From the NCBI GenBank assembly GCA_031290375.1, contig JAITNR010000137.1, forward strand, positions 1 through 7,094: a stretch of DNA of 7,094 nt, in the 5' to 3' direction. How positions within the stretch are numbered: the stretch's first letter is position 1; every line of letters starts with the position of its first letter. The position numbers were made by a program, and so were the translations under genes. Origin of the DNA: Prevotellaceae bacterium (lineage in GTDB: Bacteria; Bacteroidota; Bacteroidia; Bacteroidales; Paludibacteraceae). The notes under the pieces are model-generated. The model was not told the origin of the DNA. It did no database searches and saw only the letters and a program-made list of their open reading frames with translations. Shown in pieces: positions 4,797 through 7,094 of this stretch.

Positions 4797-6404
4797 ATGG
4801 AAAAAATAGATTTAAACAAATACGGGATTACAGGAGCAACTCAGGTGATTTACAATCCTTCGTTTGATTTACTCTATGAAGAGGAAACCAAGCCTGAACT
4901 TCAAGGTTATGAGAAAGGGCAACTCACAGAACTTGGTGCTGTAAACGTGATGACAGGTATTTATACGGGTCGTTCGCCAAAAGACAAATTTTTTGTAATG
5001 GACGAAACCTCGGCGGATACTGTATGGTGGACTTCGCCAGAATATTCTAATGACAACAAGCCCGTTACCAAAGAGGCTTGGGCTGAACTCAAAAAAATTG
5101 CTACAAGGGAACTTTCAGACAAAAAACTGTTTGTGGTTGATGCCTACTGTGGTGCAAATGCAAACTCGCGTCTGAAACTGCGTTTCATAATGGAGGTGGC
5201 GTGGCAGGCTCATTTTGTAAAAAATATGTTTATTCGCCCCACCGAAGAAGAACTGAAAAACTTTGGCGAACCTGATTTTGTGATTATGAACGCCTCAAAG
5301 GCAAAAGTGGAAAATTACAGGGAACTTGGGCTAAATTCGGAGACAGCAGTAGTGTTCAATTTGACGGAAAAAATTCAAATTATTCTCAATACCTGGTATG
5401 GTGGCGAAATGAAAAAGGGAATGTTCTCATATATGAACTATCTTTTGCCGCTTAGTGGAATGGCTTCCATGCACTGTTCGGCAAACACCGACTTGCGGGG
5501 CAAAAACACAGCCATTTTCTTCGGATTGTCAGGCACAGGCAAAACAACCCTTTCCACAGACCCAAAACGCCTTTTGATAGGCGATGACGAACACGGTTGG
5601 GACAATGAAGGTGTGTTTAACTTCGAGGGCGGTTGCTATGCAAAGGTTATCAATCTGAGTAAAGAGGCTGAACCTGACATTTATAACGCCATCAGTCGTA
5701 ATGCCCTTCTCGAAAACGTAACAGTGGACAAAAACGGGAAAATAGATTTTGCTGACAAGTCTGTTACCGAAAACACCCGCGTATCTTACCCTATCGAACA
5801 TATTAAAAACATTGTTCGTCCTATATCAAGGGCAGGTGCGGCTGAAAAGGTTATTTTCCTTTCGGCAGATGCTTTTGGGGTATTACCTCCGGTTTCGATT
5901 TTGACACACGAGCAAACTCAATACTACTTTCTGAGTGGCTTTACCGCCAAACTTGCAGGAACAGAACGCGGAATTACCGAGCCAACACCGACCTTCTCAG
6001 CTTGTTTTGGCGCGGCGTTTCTAAGTTTGCATCCAACAAAATACGGAGAAGAACTGGTTAAGAAAATGAATAAATCAGGCGCAAAGGCGTATTTGGTAAA
6101 TACAGGTTGGAACGGCTATGGCAAAAGGATTTCTATTAAGGACACTCGCGGAATTATTGATGCAATTCTTGACGGCTCTATTGACAAAGCACCTACAAAG
6201 AAGATGCCGTATTTCGATTTTGAAGTGCCGACTGTATTGCACGATGTTGATCCAAAAATCCTTGACCCGCGTGATACATACACAAATCCTAATGAATGGG
6301 ATACAAAAGCAAAAGATTTAGCAGGCAGATTTATTAAAAATTTTGCTAAATTTACAGATAATGAATTAGGCAAGTCGCTTGTTGCGGCAGGTCCAAAATT
6401 GTAA
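4797..6404 (+). CDS. pckA: Phosphoenolpyruvate carboxykinase (ATP)
   Basis: PckA interconverts oxaloacetate + ATP and phosphoenolpyruvate + CO2 + ADP in the cytoplasm. In fermentative Bacteroidota the enzyme commonly runs in the CO2-fixing direction, feeding oxaloacetate to succinate formation; that direction is inferred here. The protein has 535 residues, typical of the ATP-dependent type. Visible motifs are GRSPKDKF (58-65, substrate arginine), GGEMKKGMF (202-210, metal-binding lysine), MHCSAN (225-230, metal-binding histidine), the P-loop GLSGTGKTT (243-251), IGDDEHGWD (261-269, kinase-2/metal aspartate), NTRVSYP (326-332), and the nucleotide-binding segment beginning GFTAKLAGTERG at 381. 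The P-loop form and the segment GLSGTGKTTLS exclude the GTP-type family. The ATG at 4797 lies about 30 bases after the predicted transcription start. All catalytic motifs are intact. Confidence 0.98.
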   Translation: MEKIDLNKYGITGATQVIYNPSFDLLYEEETKPELQGYEKGQLTELGAVNVMTGIYTGRSPKDKFFVMDETSADTVWWTSPEYSNDNKPVTKEAWAELKKIATRELSDKKLFVVDAYCGANANSRLKLRFIMEVAWQAHFVKNMFIRPTEEELKNFGEPDFVIMNASKAKVENYRELGLNSETAVVFNLTEKIQIILNTWYGGEMKKGMFSYMNYLLPLSGMASMHCSANTDLRGKNTAIFFGLSGTGKTTLSTDPKRLLIGDDEHGWDNEGVFNFEGGCYAKVINLSKEAEPDIYNAISRNALLENVTVDKNGKIDFADKSVTENTRVSYPIEHIKNIVRPISRAGAAEKVIFLSADAFGVLPPVSILTHEQTQYYFLSGFTAKLAGTERGITEPTPTFSACFGAAFLSLHPTKYGEELVKKMNKSGAKAYLVNTGWNGYGKRISIKDTRGIIDAILDGSIDKAPTKKMPYFDFEVPTVLHDVDPKILDPRDTYTNPNEWDTKAKDLAGRFIKNFAKFTDNELGKSLVAAGPKL

Positions 6405-6468
6405 TAAAAACTCTAATTTATAATTAAATACTCAATAATATTAATATTAATTTTAAAAATTTTATTTT
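6405..6468 (+). other. G-free, AT-rich leader between pckA and the secreted-protein gene
   Basis: These 64 bases contain no G and only four C on the plus strand, counting from just after the pckA stop to the next ATG. They include the AT palindrome TAATATTA. No TAnnTTTG promoter is possible without a G, no Shine-Dalgarno sequence is present, and no GC stem-loop terminator is seen. The following gene is therefore either read through from pckA or uses a promoter I cannot recognise. Confidence 0.6.
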
Positions 6469-7094
6469 ATGAAGAAGTTATCTTTTTTTATGGCTCTATC
6501 AGCCATGGTTTTCGGTGTTTCGGCACAGGATGTTGTACTTGATTTTACAAGTAATGCAGTATGGAATTTACCTGTGGGTGCTGCAAACAAGGCTACAGCA
6601 GTTGCGAGTTTTTCCAATGGCAATTATTCCATTACATTAGAGGCCGTTTCGCCTGACGGTTATTATTTTAACAGTACGGGCAGCTATTTAATGCTTGGAA
6701 AAGCCGGTGCCAAACTAACCCTTCCCGCATTTACAAGTGATGTGGAAAAGATTGAGGTTGTGGGTAATTCAGGGGCTTCAACAGCCACAGTTATGAACGT
6801 TTATGTCGGGGATATTGCGGTAAGTACTGCAACGACAGGAATCGTAGGTACGAACACCTATTTGATTGACGCTAACAGTCAAACGGCAGGAACAGTTTAC
6901 TCTATCAAGGTAACGAGTGCTCACAATGCTCAGATTACCGCTGTGAAAATTTACTTTGTGGCAAGTCAAGAACAAGTTGCTACTCCTGTGATTTCACCAG
7001 ATGGTGGTGCCATTGATCAACCAACAATGGTTTCTATTACCTGTGCAACTGCGGGTGCAGACATCTATTACACAACCGATGGGACAACACCCTC
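6469..7094 (+). CDS. Secreted protein with chitobiase-type C-terminal repeat (partial, 3' end outside window)
   Basis: The frame starts at ATG 6469 and stays open for 208 codons to the right edge. A signal peptide is clear: MKK, a hydrophobic core, and VSAQ at 17-20 with probable cleavage after Ala19. Residues about 21-165 are rich in Gly, Ala, Ser, Thr and Val with alternating beta-strand patterns (FSNGNYSITLE, LTLPAF, IEVVGNSGAS), as expected for an extracellular beta-sandwich that I cannot name. From about 171 (TPVISPDGG, then IYYTTDGTTP at 199-208) it enters a CHB_HEX_C_1-type repeat, a beta-rich module common in Bacteroidota exported proteins. A catalytic domain or a type IX secretion or anchoring tail may lie beyond the edge. 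Substrate and location (periplasm, surface or secreted) cannot be told. No N-terminal lipobox cysteine is seen. Confidence 0.85.
   Translation, partial: MKKLSFFMALSAMVFGVSAQDVVLDFTSNAVWNLPVGAANKATAVASFSNGNYSITLEAVSPDGYYFNSTGSYLMLGKAGAKLTLPAFTSDVEKIEVVGNSGASTATVMNVYVGDIAVSTATTGIVGTNTYLIDANSQTAGTVYSIKVTSAHNAQITAVKIYFVASQEQVATPVISPDGGAIDQPTMVSITCATAGADIYYTTDGTTP

Noticed and set aside
3671..6404. asd-pckA as a metabolic operon
   Set aside because: The 127-base gap contains a strong promoter for pckA, so joint transcription is not supported, although the two enzymes are metabolically close.
1..7094. tRNA or rRNA genes
   Set aside because: No cloverleaf-like segment with a GTTCGANTC-type T arm and no rRNA-like sequence was noticed in the intergenic gaps, which are all shorter than 150 bases.

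Overview
This window looks like chromosomal DNA of a Bacteroidota bacterium, probably in or near the Bacteroidales. The evidence is an AT-rich background, start codons with little or no Shine-Dalgarno sequence, -7 elements matching the Bacteroidota consensus TAnnTTTG, a DUF4783-type exported protein beside rlmH, an ATP-type PEP carboxykinase, and an exported protein ending in a chitobiase-type C-terminal repeat. I assign no genus.

Layout. Positions 1-86 carry a decaying 21-bp tandem repeat that may be the 3' end of a gene entering from the left. Positions 112-558 are one open frame that looks like two unrelated pieces joined: a GC-rich N-terminal segment resembling a Bacteroidota hypothetical protein, and the C-terminal tail of an IS4/IS5-type DDE transposase. 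Positions 559-702 are an AT-rich convergent gap with short repeated motifs. A minus-strand cluster follows, in transcription order rlmH, grpE, dnaJ (3075 down to 703). From 3174 rightward everything is on the plus strand: a DUF4783-like exported protein, asd, pckA, and a secreted protein cut by the right edge. No gene-free stretch exceeds 300 bases.

How the genes fit together. GrpE and DnaJ are the co-chaperones of DnaK, which is not in this window. RlmH modifies 23S rRNA and sits upstream of grpE, divergent from the DUF4783 gene. Asd acts in aspartate-family amino acid synthesis. PckA interconverts oxaloacetate and PEP, so both enzymes lie around oxaloacetate/aspartate. However, pckA has its own well-formed promoter, so a shared operon is not shown. 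The last gene is probably an envelope or secreted protein and may be read through from pckA, because its leader lacks a recognisable promoter.

Most of the window is ordinary core genome. I see no convincing new multi-gene system. The parts worth a second look are the left 700 bases (heptad-encoding repeat, chimeric ORF, repeated CCCTYAAAATA motifs), the rlmH-grpE gap with an overlapping hydrophobic small frame, and the G-free leader before the last gene.
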